From an uncultured Alphaproteobacteria bacterium (GTDB taxonomy: Bacteria; Pseudomonadota; Alphaproteobacteria; Micropepsales; Micropepsaceae): a stretch of 64,000 nt of DNA. The notes beneath the pieces are model-generated. The model did not search any database. It was not told the DNA's origin and saw only the letters and a program-made list of their open reading frames with translations. Made by a program: the position numbers and the translations under genes. Each line of letters opens with the position of its first letter. Position 1 is the stretch's first letter. Positions 16,810-25,612 of the stretch are shown piece by piece. The stretch covers positions 1-64,000 of the forward strand of contig CAILUV010000016.1 of NCBI GenBank assembly GCA_903837555.1, given 5' to 3'.

Positions 16810-17955
16810 ATGGGTCTCCCGATACGTCAGGCCGCCAAGATCGGCGCCTATGTCGTGAAAAAGCAGTTGTCGGGCAAGAAGTACCCGCTGGTGCTGATGC
16901 TGGAACCGCTGTTCCGCTGCAACCTGGCCTGCGCCGGTTGCGGCAAGATCGACTATCCCGATGAAATCCTGAACCAGCGCCTGTCGGTCAAGCAGTGCAT
17001 GGATGCGATCGACGAATGCGGCGCGCCCGCCGTATCGATCGCCGGCGGCGAGCCCCTGCTCCACCGCGACATGCCCAAGATCGTGGAAGGTTACATCGAA
17101 CGCGACAAGTTCGTGATCCTGTGCACCAACGCGCTGCTGCTGAAGAAGAAAATCCACCAGTACAAGCCGCACCCGAATTTCACCTGGTCGATCCACCTGG
17201 ACGGCGACAAGGTGATGCATGACAAGTCGGTGTGCCTGGACGGCACCTATGAAAAGGCGGTGGAAGCCATCAAGCTCAGCAAGTCGCTGGGCTTCCGCAC
17301 CCAGATCAACTGCACACTGTTCGACGGCGCCGATCCGGAACGCACCGCCAAGTTCTTCGACGAAATGATGGAAATGGGCGTGGACGGCATCACCGTCTCG
17401 CCGGGCTATGCCTATGAACGCGCGCCCGACCAGGAGCACTTCCTGAACCGCGAACGCACCAAGAAGATGTTCCGGGACATCCTGTCGCGCGGCAATGGCG
17501 GCAAGAACTGGGACTTCACCAACTCCACCCTGTTCATGGACTTCCTGGCGGGCAACCAGACCTATGAATGCACGCCCTGGTCGATGCCGCTGCTGACCGT
17601 GTTCGGCTGGCAGAAGCCCTGCTACCTCTTGGGCGAAGGCTATGCCAAGACCTTCACCGAGCTGATGGAAGGCACGGAGTGGGAAAAGTACGGCGTCGGC
17701 AAGTATGAAAAGTGCGCCAACTGCATGGTCCATTGCGGCTTCGAAGGCACCGCCGCCACCGATGCGATCAAGCATCCGCTCAAGATGCTGCCGATCCTGA
17801 TGAAGGGCATCCGCACCGAAGGCCCGATGGCCCCGGAAATCTCGCTGGCCAATCAGCGTCCGGCGGAATTCGTCTTTTCGAAGCACGTCGAAAAGAAGAT
17901 GTCAGAGATCAAGGCCGGCAATTCCAACACCACAGAGATCGCGGCAGCGGAGTAA
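16810..17955 (+). CDS. hpnH: Adenosyl-hopene transferase HpnH (radical SAM)
   Basis: A 381-residue radical SAM enzyme that adds the 5'-deoxyadenosyl group to diploptene to give adenosylhopane, the first step of extended (C35) hopanoids. The CxxxCxxC cluster motif is at Cys37, Cys41 and Cys44 (FRCNLACAGC), followed by the SAM-binding SIAGGEPLLH. Additional cysteines sit in the C-terminal half (TYECTPW, KCANCMVHCGFEG), as in HpnH proteins. Its 3' end overlaps the convergent hpnG gene by 54 bases; hpnG catalyses the following step, so the two genes run towards each other rather than in one operon. Confidence 0.95.
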   Translation: MGLPIRQAAKIGAYVVKKQLSGKKYPLVLMLEPLFRCNLACAGCGKIDYPDEILNQRLSVKQCMDAIDECGAPAVSIAGGEPLLHRDMPKIVEGYIERDKFVILCTNALLLKKKIHQYKPHPNFTWSIHLDGDKVMHDKSVCLDGTYEKAVEAIKLSKSLGFRTQINCTLFDGADPERTAKFFDEMMEMGVDGITVSPGYAYERAPDQEHFLNRERTKKMFRDILSRGNGGKNWDFTNSTLFMDFLAGNQTYECTPWSMPLLTVFGWQKPCYLLGEGYAKTFTELMEGTEWEKYGVGKYEKCANCMVHCGFEGTAATDAIKHPLKMLPILMKGIRTEGPMAPEISLANQRPAEFVFSKHVEKKMSEIKAGNSNTTEIAAAE

Positions 17956-18564
17956 TTCCGCAAACGCCTTGCTGGATCCGCGTGCCGTGCGCACCAGCGC
18001 CGGTATCTGCCCCGGCCTGCGCAGCAGCGATCCCAGAACGCGCCCAATGGCGATCCGACCATCGGGCTTCATCGCCACCAATGCGGCCGGCGGCAGCACA
18101 TGCCCCGCATCGTCCGAAATCACCCGCAAGGCCGCCAGCGGCAGGTTGCGGCTTGCGGCGAAGCGCGCCGCGACCTGGCTTTCCATATCGACCACCAGAG
18201 CGCCGGTGGCATCAAACAGCCCGGTCTTGGTCGCCGCTTCGTGAATAATGATATCGCTGCCGAAAATCGGGCCCTGAACCGCGCCGGGCACGCGCGACAT
18301 CAGCCGCACCCGCCAGGTTTCATGGCAATCCCAACTTTCCGCCCCCGTGATGATGCGGTCGGCGATCACCACGTCACCGACTTTAAGATGCGGCGACAGT
18401 CCGCCGCCCAGCCCGATGGAAATCACGCCGCGAATGTCGCCATGCAGGGCATCGAGCTTCTGCGCCAGCAGCTCGCCATTGCCGCCGCCCGCCACCGCCA
18501 CCACGCCGGATGTGCCGACGATCTCGGCCTCTTTCACCAGGCCAGTGACTGCGATAACCGTCAC
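17902..18564 (-). CDS. hpnG: Adenosylhopane nucleoside phosphorylase-like HpnG
   Basis: A 220-residue protein of the purine nucleoside phosphorylase/MTAN superfamily. HpnG removes adenine from adenosylhopane, giving (phospho)ribosylhopane. The glycine-rich GVISIGLGGGLSPHLKVGDVVIAD motif and the nucleoside-site ALVVDMESQVAARFA are present, followed by the catalytic region ALRVISDDAG. The start is GTG at 18564 with GAGG eight bases upstream; no ATG is well placed. It is the last gene of the long minus-strand hopanoid run, ten bases after shc, and overlaps the end of hpnH by 54 bases on the other strand. Confidence 0.92.
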   Translation of the reverse strand: MTVIAVTGLVKEAEIVGTSGVVAVAGGGNGELLAQKLDALHGDIRGVISIGLGGGLSPHLKVGDVVIADRIITGAESWDCHETWRVRLMSRVPGAVQGPIFGSDIIIHEAATKTGLFDATGALVVDMESQVAARFAASRNLPLAALRVISDDAGHVLPPAALVAMKPDGRIAIGRVLGSLLRRPGQIPALVRTARGSSKAFAELLRCRDLCGVGIAGLDL

Positions 18565-18574
18565 TTTGTTTTCC

Positions 18575-20503
18575 TCACAGGCCGTATTCCACGCGGCGCG
18601 AATTGCTGCTTTTGAGATTGCGGTAGCGCGCCAGCGCCCAGAGCGGGAAGAATTTCGGATAGCCGTGATAGTTCAGATAGAAGACGCGCGGGAAACCGCC
18701 GCCGGTATAGTGCGCCTGGGTCCACAAGCCATCAGCCTGCTGCGTCGCCTTCAGGTAATTGACGCCGCGCGCTACCGCGGGGTGATCCACCTGCCCCGCC
18801 GCCATCAGGCCCAGCAGCGCCCAGGCGGTCTGTGACGCGGTGGAGGGCGCAGGCTCATAGCCACGATAATCCAGCTTGTAGCTGTCGCAATTCTCGCCCC
18901 AGCCGCCATCGGGATTCTGGATCGTCACGAGCCAGTCGGCGCCCTTTTTCATGGTGGGATGATCGGGCGCGAGGCCCGCGCCATTCAGGCCCGCCAGCGC
19001 AGACCAGGTGCCGTAGATGTAATTGACGCCCCAGCGACCCCACCAGCTTCCGTCCGCGCACTGCTTCTGGATCAAATAGTCGATGCCGGCCTTGAGCCTG
19101 GGATCATCGGGCTTAGCGCCAAGCTGCGCCAGCATGCCGACGCAGCGCCCCGACACGTCTTCGGTCGGCGGGTCCAGAAACGCGCCGTGATCGGCGAAGG
19201 GAATGTTGTTGAGGTAATAGTAGCTGTTGTCGGCATCGAACGCGCCCCAGCCCCCATCGCGGCTTTGCAGGCCCTCGACCCATTCGGCGCCGCGCGCGAT
19301 GCCGTCCTTGTGCTGCTCGCGCTCGCGCGAACGGTCCATCGCCATCACCACCACGGCGGTGTCGTCCAGATCGGGATAGTGATCGTTGCGGTACTGGAAA
19401 GCCCAGCCGCCTGGGCGCACATCGGGCTTTTCCTCGGCCCAGTCGCCCTTCACATCCAGCACCTGCAGCGGTTTGAGCCAGTCCAGGCCCCGGGTCACCG
19501 CGTCTTGCGCCTTGGAATCCTTGGTTTCCAGCAAGGCGTGGGCGACGAGCGCGGTGTCCCACACCGGCGAGACGCAAGGCTGGCAATAGGCCTCGTCCTC
19601 CTTGATCACCAGCAGTTTTTCGACCGAAAGGCGCGCGATGGCGCGGTGCGGGTGATCCTCCGGATAGCCCAGCAGGTCGTACATCATCACGCTATTGGCC
19701 ATGGCGGGATAGATTGCGCCCAGCCCGTCTTCGCCATTGAGCCGCTCGGTGGTCCAGACCCGGCATTTTTCGATGGCGCGGTCACGCAGCCCCTTGGGCC
19801 AGGGCACGATCTTCAGCACCTTGTCGAGCTGATGAAAGAAGAAAGACCAGCCCGCGCTCTGGTGTGGTGCGCGCGGCGAAGCTGCGCCCACGCCATCCAC
19901 GAACAGTTCGCCGATATGGATGCCGCGCGGATTGCGCGCGACCGGCTGGCGGGCGCACAGCACCAGCAGCGGCACGATCACGGTGCGGGCCCAATAGCTC
20001 ATCTTGGACAGATGCACCGGGAACCAGCGCGGCAGCAGGATCAATTCGACCGGCACGGTCGGCACATTCTGCCATGAGGTCTCGCCATACAGCGCGAGAA
20101 GAATGCGGGTGAAGACATTGGCCTTGATGGCGCCGCCGCGTTCCCGGACCGCCTCGCGGGCACGCACCATGTGCGGCGCGTTGATGTCGTCGCCGATCAT
20201 CTTGAGGGCGAAATAGGCTTTCACGGTCGCCGAAATGTCGAACGCGCCCTCGTGATAGAGCGGCCAGCCGCCATGGGCGCCCTGAATGCGGCGCAGATAT
20301 GCGCCGATCTTCTTTTCCAGCTCCAGGTTCGGCGTTTCGGCGAGGTAATGCACCAGGAGCACGTATTCCGCCGGTATGGTGGCATCGGCTTCCAGCTCAT
20401 AGACCCAGTGCCCGTCCGGCTTCTGCTGGGACAGGATGGCATCGGTGGCGGCGCGGATCGCGCCGTCCACGTCGGTGAATGCTGCCGGGTTGATCTGGTT
20501 CAT
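18575..20503 (-). CDS. shc: Squalene-hopene cyclase
   Basis: A 642-residue membrane-associated cyclase (also called HpnF) that turns squalene into hopene and diplopterol in one polycyclisation. The protonating DxDD motif is present as YPDLDDTAVV near residue 376. Several QW-type repeats are visible (DGGWGAFDADN, DGSWWGRWGVNYIYGTW, DGGWGENCDSY, ADGLWTQAHYTG), and the length is normal. The ATG at 20503 gives the usual N-terminus; an open frame continues upstream but overlaps hpnE. The gap to hpnE is seven bases and to hpnG ten bases. Confidence 0.96.
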   Translation of the reverse strand: MNQINPAAFTDVDGAIRAATDAILSQQKPDGHWVYELEADATIPAEYVLLVHYLAETPNLELEKKIGAYLRRIQGAHGGWPLYHEGAFDISATVKAYFALKMIGDDINAPHMVRAREAVRERGGAIKANVFTRILLALYGETSWQNVPTVPVELILLPRWFPVHLSKMSYWARTVIVPLLVLCARQPVARNPRGIHIGELFVDGVGAASPRAPHQSAGWSFFFHQLDKVLKIVPWPKGLRDRAIEKCRVWTTERLNGEDGLGAIYPAMANSVMMYDLLGYPEDHPHRAIARLSVEKLLVIKEDEAYCQPCVSPVWDTALVAHALLETKDSKAQDAVTRGLDWLKPLQVLDVKGDWAEEKPDVRPGGWAFQYRNDHYPDLDDTAVVVMAMDRSREREQHKDGIARGAEWVEGLQSRDGGWGAFDADNSYYYLNNIPFADHGAFLDPPTEDVSGRCVGMLAQLGAKPDDPRLKAGIDYLIQKQCADGSWWGRWGVNYIYGTWSALAGLNGAGLAPDHPTMKKGADWLVTIQNPDGGWGENCDSYKLDYRGYEPAPSTASQTAWALLGLMAAGQVDHPAVARGVNYLKATQQADGLWTQAHYTGGGFPRVFYLNYHGYPKFFPLWALARYRNLKSSNSRRVEYGL

Positions 20504-20510
20504 GGCGGAA

Positions 20511-21782
20511 TTATAGGCCCAGGTGAGCTTGCGCCAAAGCGGCGGCAGTCGCGCCAGACCGGACCGCGCCTTCGATGGTGGCGGGCAAGCCGGTCTGGAT
20601 CCAGTCGCCGGCCAGAAACAGGTTGCGCCAGCCTGTCTGGGCGCCGGGGCGGCGGGCGTCCTGCTGCGGCGTGGCGGCGAAAGTGGCGCGTTTTTCCTTG
20701 ACGATCTGCCAGGCCGGCATCGGCGCGGTGATGTCCAGCGCCCTGGCGACATCGGCCCAGATGCGCGTGGCCAGCGTTTCGCGGTCCTGGTCGACGATGG
20801 CATCGGCCCCCGACACCGTGACCGAGATGCGGTCCTCGAAACCGAAAATCCATTCGGCGGTGCCGCCGATCACGCCCAGCATGCCGGGCGCGCCATTGGC
20901 CTGCAGGAACGAAGCCGGCGCGGGCATTTTGAAATGCGCGTTGACGATGGCGCGGAAATCATCGGGCACGGTCAGGCCGGGGATCAGGTCGGCCGCCGCC
21001 CAGGGCGGCACCGCCAAAATCACCACATCGCGCGGCCCCACCGGCAGGGTGGCGTCGGCAATATCCAGCGTCATGGCTTCGCGCGGCCCCAGCGTAAGAC
21101 CACGCAGCCGGGTGCCCAGCCGCACCGCGCCGTTACGCTGTTCCAGATATTTCACCGCCGGATCGATAAAGGCCGCCGCCAGCGTGGGATGGGCGATGCG
21201 CGGGCGATAATGGCTGCCGCCTCTGGCCAGCGTCTCGCGCAGCAGCGCGCCTGACAGTTTGGCGGAGGATTCTTCGGGCGCCGTGTTCAGCGCCGCCAGC
21301 AGGAAGGGGCGCATCAGGCGCTGCCAGAGCAGCCCGCGTTCTTTCACGACGGCATCGACGCGCGTCTGCGCGCCGGCCCACATCAGGGGCGCGTACTGGA
21401 AATAGTCGGTGGTGTGGGTGCCGGGCACCCGGCGGCTGCGCGACGCCACCCAATAGGGGAGCGGGCCTTCATTGGGCCGCAAGGTCCAGCGCCCACCATT
21501 GCCAAAATCGACAAAGGAAAATTCCGCGTGCGGCGGGCCCACCAGCGCATCCTTCGCGCCGATGCGTTCCAGATAGGCGGCAACCGCATGATTGCCCGAC
21601 AGCACCAGATGATTGCCATTGTCGATCACCCCGCCCATGGCGGCGTCAAAATAGGAGCGGCACCGGCCACCCGCCTGGCCTGCGCCTTCGATCACATCGA
21701 CCGCAATGCCGCGCGAGGCCAGATGCGTGGCCGCCGACAAGCCAGCCAGCCCGCCACCGACGATGTAAGCTTTGCCTGTCAC
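20511..21782 (-). CDS. hpnE: Hydroxysqualene dehydroxylase HpnE
   Basis: A 423-residue FAD-dependent amine-oxidase-fold enzyme that reduces hydroxysqualene to squalene, the last step of the HpnCDE squalene route. The N-terminal dinucleotide-binding motif is YIVGGGLAGLSAATHLASRG with GQAGGRCRSY following, and the C-terminal FAD contact is NLFLAGDWIQTGLPATIEGAV. The start is GTG at 21782; its GTGA overlaps the hpnD stop codon. It sits between hpnD and shc, matching the pathway order. Confidence 0.94.
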   Translation of the reverse strand: MTGKAYIVGGGLAGLSAATHLASRGIAVDVIEGAGQAGGRCRSYFDAAMGGVIDNGNHLVLSGNHAVAAYLERIGAKDALVGPPHAEFSFVDFGNGGRWTLRPNEGPLPYWVASRSRRVPGTHTTDYFQYAPLMWAGAQTRVDAVVKERGLLWQRLMRPFLLAALNTAPEESSAKLSGALLRETLARGGSHYRPRIAHPTLAAAFIDPAVKYLEQRNGAVRLGTRLRGLTLGPREAMTLDIADATLPVGPRDVVILAVPPWAAADLIPGLTVPDDFRAIVNAHFKMPAPASFLQANGAPGMLGVIGGTAEWIFGFEDRISVTVSGADAIVDQDRETLATRIWADVARALDITAPMPAWQIVKEKRATFAATPQQDARRPGAQTGWRNLFLAGDWIQTGLPATIEGAVRSGATAAALAQAHLGL

Positions 21783-22633
21783 GAAAACAGTCCTTGCCGC
21801 AGCACCAGCGACAGCAGGCGGGTCTTGGGCAGCGAGACGCGGCGGCGCGGCGCGGCAAAGCCCTGGGCTTCGCTGGCCGCCAGAATTTCGGAATAGACCG
21901 CGCCCATCAGGCGCGGGGTCTTGATGCGGCCCCTGGGGCGCGCCGCCAGGATGCGCTGCGCCTCGTCATAATGGTGGTGCGCCAGCTTGGCGACGCGGCG
22001 GCAGACGCCGTCGATGCAGGGGCTGGCGACGATGGCCTTGGGGTCCAGCGCGGTGATGCCCGCTTCCTGAAGATATTCGCGCGGCAGGTACAGGCGCCCG
22101 ATGGCGGCGTCTTCATCGATGTCGCGCAGGATATTGGTGAGCTGCAGCGCCCGGCCCAGATGATGGGCGAGATCGAAACCCGGCCCCTCGTCCATGCCGA
22201 ACACCTTGATCGACAGGCGGCCCACCGCGCTGGCAACCCGGTCGCAATACAGGTCAAGCGTGGCCAGATCAGGCGCAACAATGTCTTCGGCCACGTCCAT
22301 GTCCATGCCGTCCAGCACGGCTATGAAATCTTCCAGCCGCAAGCCATAGGCCGTGACGTGCGGTGCCAGAAACGCCACGCGCGGCGGTTTGCCCCCCGCA
22401 TAAAGCCCGGCCAGATCGGCACGCCACTGTTCCAGCTTTTCATGGCGTTCGGGGCGGGTGCCCACGCCGTCATCGGCAATGTCGTCCACCTTGCGGCAGA
22501 AGGCATAGATGGCGAACATGGCGTCGCGCTCTTCGCGCGGCATCAATCGCATCGCCAGGTAAAAGGAACTGCCAGCGGCTTTTTTCTGGACGGCGGCGGC
22601 AGCGGCGCCACCAATATTCTCGGCGTTGGTCAT
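21779..22633 (-). CDS. hpnD: Presqualene diphosphate synthase HpnD
   Basis: A 284-residue helical enzyme of the squalene/phytoene synthase family that joins two farnesyl diphosphates into presqualene diphosphate. Both Asp-rich motifs are intact: RKVDDIADD near residue 50 and NILRDIDEDAAIGRLYLP near residue 165. It overlaps hpnE and hpnC by four bases each, so translation is probably coupled along hpnC-hpnD-hpnE. Confidence 0.94.
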   Translation of the reverse strand: MTNAENIGGAAAAAVQKKAAGSSFYLAMRLMPREERDAMFAIYAFCRKVDDIADDGVGTRPERHEKLEQWRADLAGLYAGGKPPRVAFLAPHVTAYGLRLEDFIAVLDGMDMDVAEDIVAPDLATLDLYCDRVASAVGRLSIKVFGMDEGPGFDLAHHLGRALQLTNILRDIDEDAAIGRLYLPREYLQEAGITALDPKAIVASPCIDGVCRRVAKLAHHHYDEAQRILAARPRGRIKTPRLMGAVYSEILAASEAQGFAAPRRRVSLPKTRLLSLVLRQGLFS

Positions 22634-23481
22634 CGCGAAGATCCCAGGCGCATCAGGGCGAAAGCAGGCAGGCGTTTGAGAAACAGCGCCGCAACGCGCG
22701 GCTTGGAATGGTGGACGACATCACACAGCGGATCGCGGGTCATCAGCATGGTGTTGATATCGTCGGCCAGTGTCTGGATGAGATCGACTTCCAGCGCAAG
22801 CCTTGTGTCCTTGATGCCCCGCGCGAAGGGCCGGGCGGCCTCCAGCAGCGCAGCATTGCGGCGGGTCAGGCCAGCAATCACGCCCCTCAGGGCTGGGCTG
22901 GATTTGCTGCCGGCCAGCGCCGCGACGGTGACGCCGGCTTCGGTCAAAAGCGGCTCCGGAATATAGACGCGGTTCAACTGGCGGTAATCCTTGCCGCAGT
23001 CCTGCAGATGATTGTTGATCTGCAGCGCCGCGCACAGCGCGTCATTGGCAGGCCACAGGCTTTGGGATTCGCCATGCACATCCAGCACGAAGCGCCCCAC
23101 TGGCATGGCGCTGTAGCGGCAGTAATCGATCAGCTCGTCCCAATCGCGATACCGCAGCTTGGTGCAGTCGCGGCTGAAGGCTTCCAGAAGATCGAGCGCA
23201 TGCACCGGGGAAAGTCCCCGTTCGGCCAAGCTGGCGCGCAGCGCCACACCCACGGCAACGGCATCGCTTTCGCCGGTCAGGCTGGCGCGCATCTTTTCCA
23301 GCAGCGCCAGCTTTTCGTCAGCGGAGGTGGTTTCATGGTCCGATACATCATCAGCCGCGCGCACAAAGCGATAGAACGCCATCACCGGGGCGCGGTATTG
23401 GGGCGCGATCAGGACCGAGGCGACGGGGAAGTTCTCGTCCTTGTGGCCCTTGCCCGATTGAAGGTCAGCGATATCGCTCAT
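22630..23481 (-). CDS. hpnC: Hydroxysqualene synthase HpnC
   Basis: A 283-residue member of the squalene/phytoene synthase family that converts presqualene diphosphate to hydroxysqualene. The first Asp motif is RAADDVSDH; the second site reads NNHLQDCGKDYRQLNRVYIP, the HpnC form with NHLQD rather than NILRD. The ATG at 23481 overlaps the hpnB stop by four bases. An open frame continues upstream to 24297 in the same phase but is the out-of-frame shadow of hpnB. Confidence 0.93.
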   Translation of the reverse strand: MSDIADLQSGKGHKDENFPVASVLIAPQYRAPVMAFYRFVRAADDVSDHETTSADEKLALLEKMRASLTGESDAVAVGVALRASLAERGLSPVHALDLLEAFSRDCTKLRYRDWDELIDYCRYSAMPVGRFVLDVHGESQSLWPANDALCAALQINNHLQDCGKDYRQLNRVYIPEPLLTEAGVTVAALAGSKSSPALRGVIAGLTRRNAALLEAARPFARGIKDTRLALEVDLIQTLADDINTMLMTRDPLCDVVHHSKPRVAALFLKRLPAFALMRLGSSR

Positions 23482-24626
23482 GCCTTCTCGCCTCCCCCGG
23501 CATTGGCCTGCGCGCGGCCTTTCCACATGCCGCCCTTGCCCGACCAGTATTGTATCGCCGATTCCAGGGTGAAGGCGGCATAGAATGCGCCGATCAACGG
23601 CAGCGCCAGGCCCCACAAGGGCGACTGGCGGTAGAAGCGCAGGATGGGCTGGAACATGATCGCCATGATCGCCCAGGCAGCCCAACCGGCGAGCTGGGAG
23701 ACGCCCCAGGCAAACAGCGCCGTCATCACCGGCGCGATATAGACCAGGAACAGGCCCAGCAGCGTACCCGCCAGCAGCAGCGGCGAATAATTGAGCTGCG
23801 CATAGGCGGAGCGCGACACCATCTGGCGGATATCGGCCAGATGCTCGTAAGGGCGAAGCGACAGCGCGCGGTCGGTCAGGCCCAGCCAGATCGGGCCCTG
23901 GCGTTTCATGGCGCGGCCCAAGGCGCAATCGTCGATGATGTTGTGGCGGATGGCGGCAATGCCGCCCGCAGCATCCAGCGCAGTGCGCCGCGTCAGCATG
24001 CAGCCGCCCGCCGCCGCGGCGACCTTGGACTTGGGATCGTTGACCGCGCCGAAGGGAAACAGCATGTCGAAGAAAAAGACGAAGGCGGGGATCAGGAAAT
24101 GCTCGGCCGCCGTCTTGCAGGACAGCCGCGCCATCAGCGACACCAGCACCTTGTCGCCGTCTTGCGCGCGCGCCACCAGATGGCGCAGATTCTCGGGTGT
24201 ATGGGCAATATCGGCGTCGGTGAACCAGACAAATTCGGGGGCGCGCTTGGACGCCAGCTCGCTGCCCTGGTGCATCGCCCACAATTTTCCGGTCCACCCC
24301 TGCGGGCGTTCCGCGCCAGTCAGAACCGTCAGGCGCGCCGAATTCAGCGCCGTGGCGAGATAGGCGGTGCCGTCATCGGACTGGTCGTCCACCAGCACGA
24401 TATGGAAATCGCCGGGATAATCCTGGGCGACCAGGCTGCCGATGCTGCGCTGGATCACGTCGGCTTCGTTGCGGGCCGGCACCACCGCCACCACCGACGG
24501 CCAGCGTTCGGGCATCTGCACCGCCAGCGTGTCGCGCTCGCGCAACCGCCAGAAGCCGTGATGGAACAGCAGCAGGTAAAGCCACACCGCGAGCGGCAGG
24601 AAACCGAACAGGATACCGGCGATCAT
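23478..24626 (-). CDS. hpnB: Hopanoid-associated glycosyltransferase HpnB
   Basis: A 382-residue family 2 glycosyltransferase-like membrane protein. An N-terminal helix (about 1-25) is followed by the GT-A domain: VVPARNEADVIQRSIGSLV, VLVDDQSDDGTA and the metal-site FTDADIAHTPENL. Several C-terminal helices (from about residue 270) anchor it in the inner membrane. HpnB is conserved in hopanoid loci but its acceptor and donor are not established. It overlaps hpnC and hpnA by four bases at either end. Confidence 0.9.
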   Translation of the reverse strand: MIAGILFGFLPLAVWLYLLLFHHGFWRLRERDTLAVQMPERWPSVVAVVPARNEADVIQRSIGSLVAQDYPGDFHIVLVDDQSDDGTAYLATALNSARLTVLTGAERPQGWTGKLWAMHQGSELASKRAPEFVWFTDADIAHTPENLRHLVARAQDGDKVLVSLMARLSCKTAAEHFLIPAFVFFFDMLFPFGAVNDPKSKVAAAAGGCMLTRRTALDAAGGIAAIRHNIIDDCALGRAMKRQGPIWLGLTDRALSLRPYEHLADIRQMVSRSAYAQLNYSPLLLAGTLLGLFLVYIAPVMTALFAWGVSQLAGWAAWAIMAIMFQPILRFYRQSPLWGLALPLIGAFYAAFTLESAIQYWSGKGGMWKGRAQANAGGGEKA

Positions 24627-25612
24627 TTCAGGTATCCGTTGGCGGCGAACCAGCCCAACGCATCCTTCAGGCCCTCGCGGTACGGGCGGGCGGTATAGCC
24701 CAGTTCGCGTTTGGCTTTTTCAGAGCTGAAGAACATGCGATAGCGCGACATGCGCAAGGCATCGGCGGTGAGGAACGGCTCCTTGCCGGTCAGGCGGGCG
24801 ATGAATTCCGCGCCCCAGGCCAGCGGAAACAGCGGCGCGCGCGGCAGCTTTATGGTCGGCGCCTTGCGGCTGGTCAGCGCGGCGATATCGGCCAGCATCA
24901 CTTCCAGCGACACATCCTCGCCGCCCAGGATGTAATTCTCGCCGACCTTGCCCTTGTCCAGCGCCAGCAGGTGGCCCTGTGCCACGTCATCGACATGCAC
25001 CAGATTGAGTCCGGTATCGACGAAGGCCGGAATGCGCCCGGTTGCGGCTTCGACGATGATGCGGCCTGTCGGCGTAGGCTTGATGTCGCGCGGGCCGATC
25101 GGAGTCGATGGTGCCACGATCACAGCGGGCAGCTTTTCACTGTTAATCAGGCGCTCGACTTCGCGTTCGGCCACCAGCTTGCTGCGCTTGTAGGCGCCGA
25201 CGACGCCTTCTGCGGTGTTGCGCGAAGTTTCATCGACCGCCGTTTCCCCCGGCTTCAGTGCAGCCACCGACGAAGTGTAGACAACTTTTTCGACACCGCA
25301 TTTCAGCGCCGCGCCCATCGAGGCCTGCGCGCCCAGAAGGTTGTTGCGCTCGATCTCGCCCGGATCGCGCGCCCACAGCCGGTAATCGGCCGCGACATGG
25401 AAGAAATAGCGCGCGCCCTTCATGGCTGCCGTCATCGCGGCTTCGTCGCGCATGTCGCCGATCACCGGCTCGCACGCCGTGCCGGCGATATTGTCGCGCG
25501 AAGCGCTGGCCCGCATCAGAACCCGCACATGCAGTCCGCGCGCCACCAGCGCCCGCGCCACGGCGGAACCGACAAAGCCCGATGCCCCGGTGACCAGCGC
25601 GACATCAGACAT
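24623..25612 (-). CDS. hpnA: Hopanoid-associated sugar epimerase HpnA
   Basis: A 329-residue extended short-chain dehydrogenase. It has the NAD(P) loop VTGASGFVGSAVARALVARG at the N-terminus, TSSVAALKPGE and the catalytic YKRSKLVAE (YxxxK). Such proteins act on nucleotide sugars or related substrates; HpnA is conserved in hopanoid clusters without a proven reaction. The 3' end overlaps hpnB by four bases and the start overlaps the end of hpnL by eight. Confidence 0.92.
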   Translation of the reverse strand: MSDVALVTGASGFVGSAVARALVARGLHVRVLMRASASRDNIAGTACEPVIGDMRDEAAMTAAMKGARYFFHVAADYRLWARDPGEIERNNLLGAQASMGAALKCGVEKVVYTSSVAALKPGETAVDETSRNTAEGVVGAYKRSKLVAEREVERLINSEKLPAVIVAPSTPIGPRDIKPTPTGRIIVEAATGRIPAFVDTGLNLVHVDDVAQGHLLALDKGKVGENYILGGEDVSLEVMLADIAALTSRKAPTIKLPRAPLFPLAWGAEFIARLTGKEPFLTADALRMSRYRMFFSSEKAKRELGYTARPYREGLKDALGWFAANGYLK

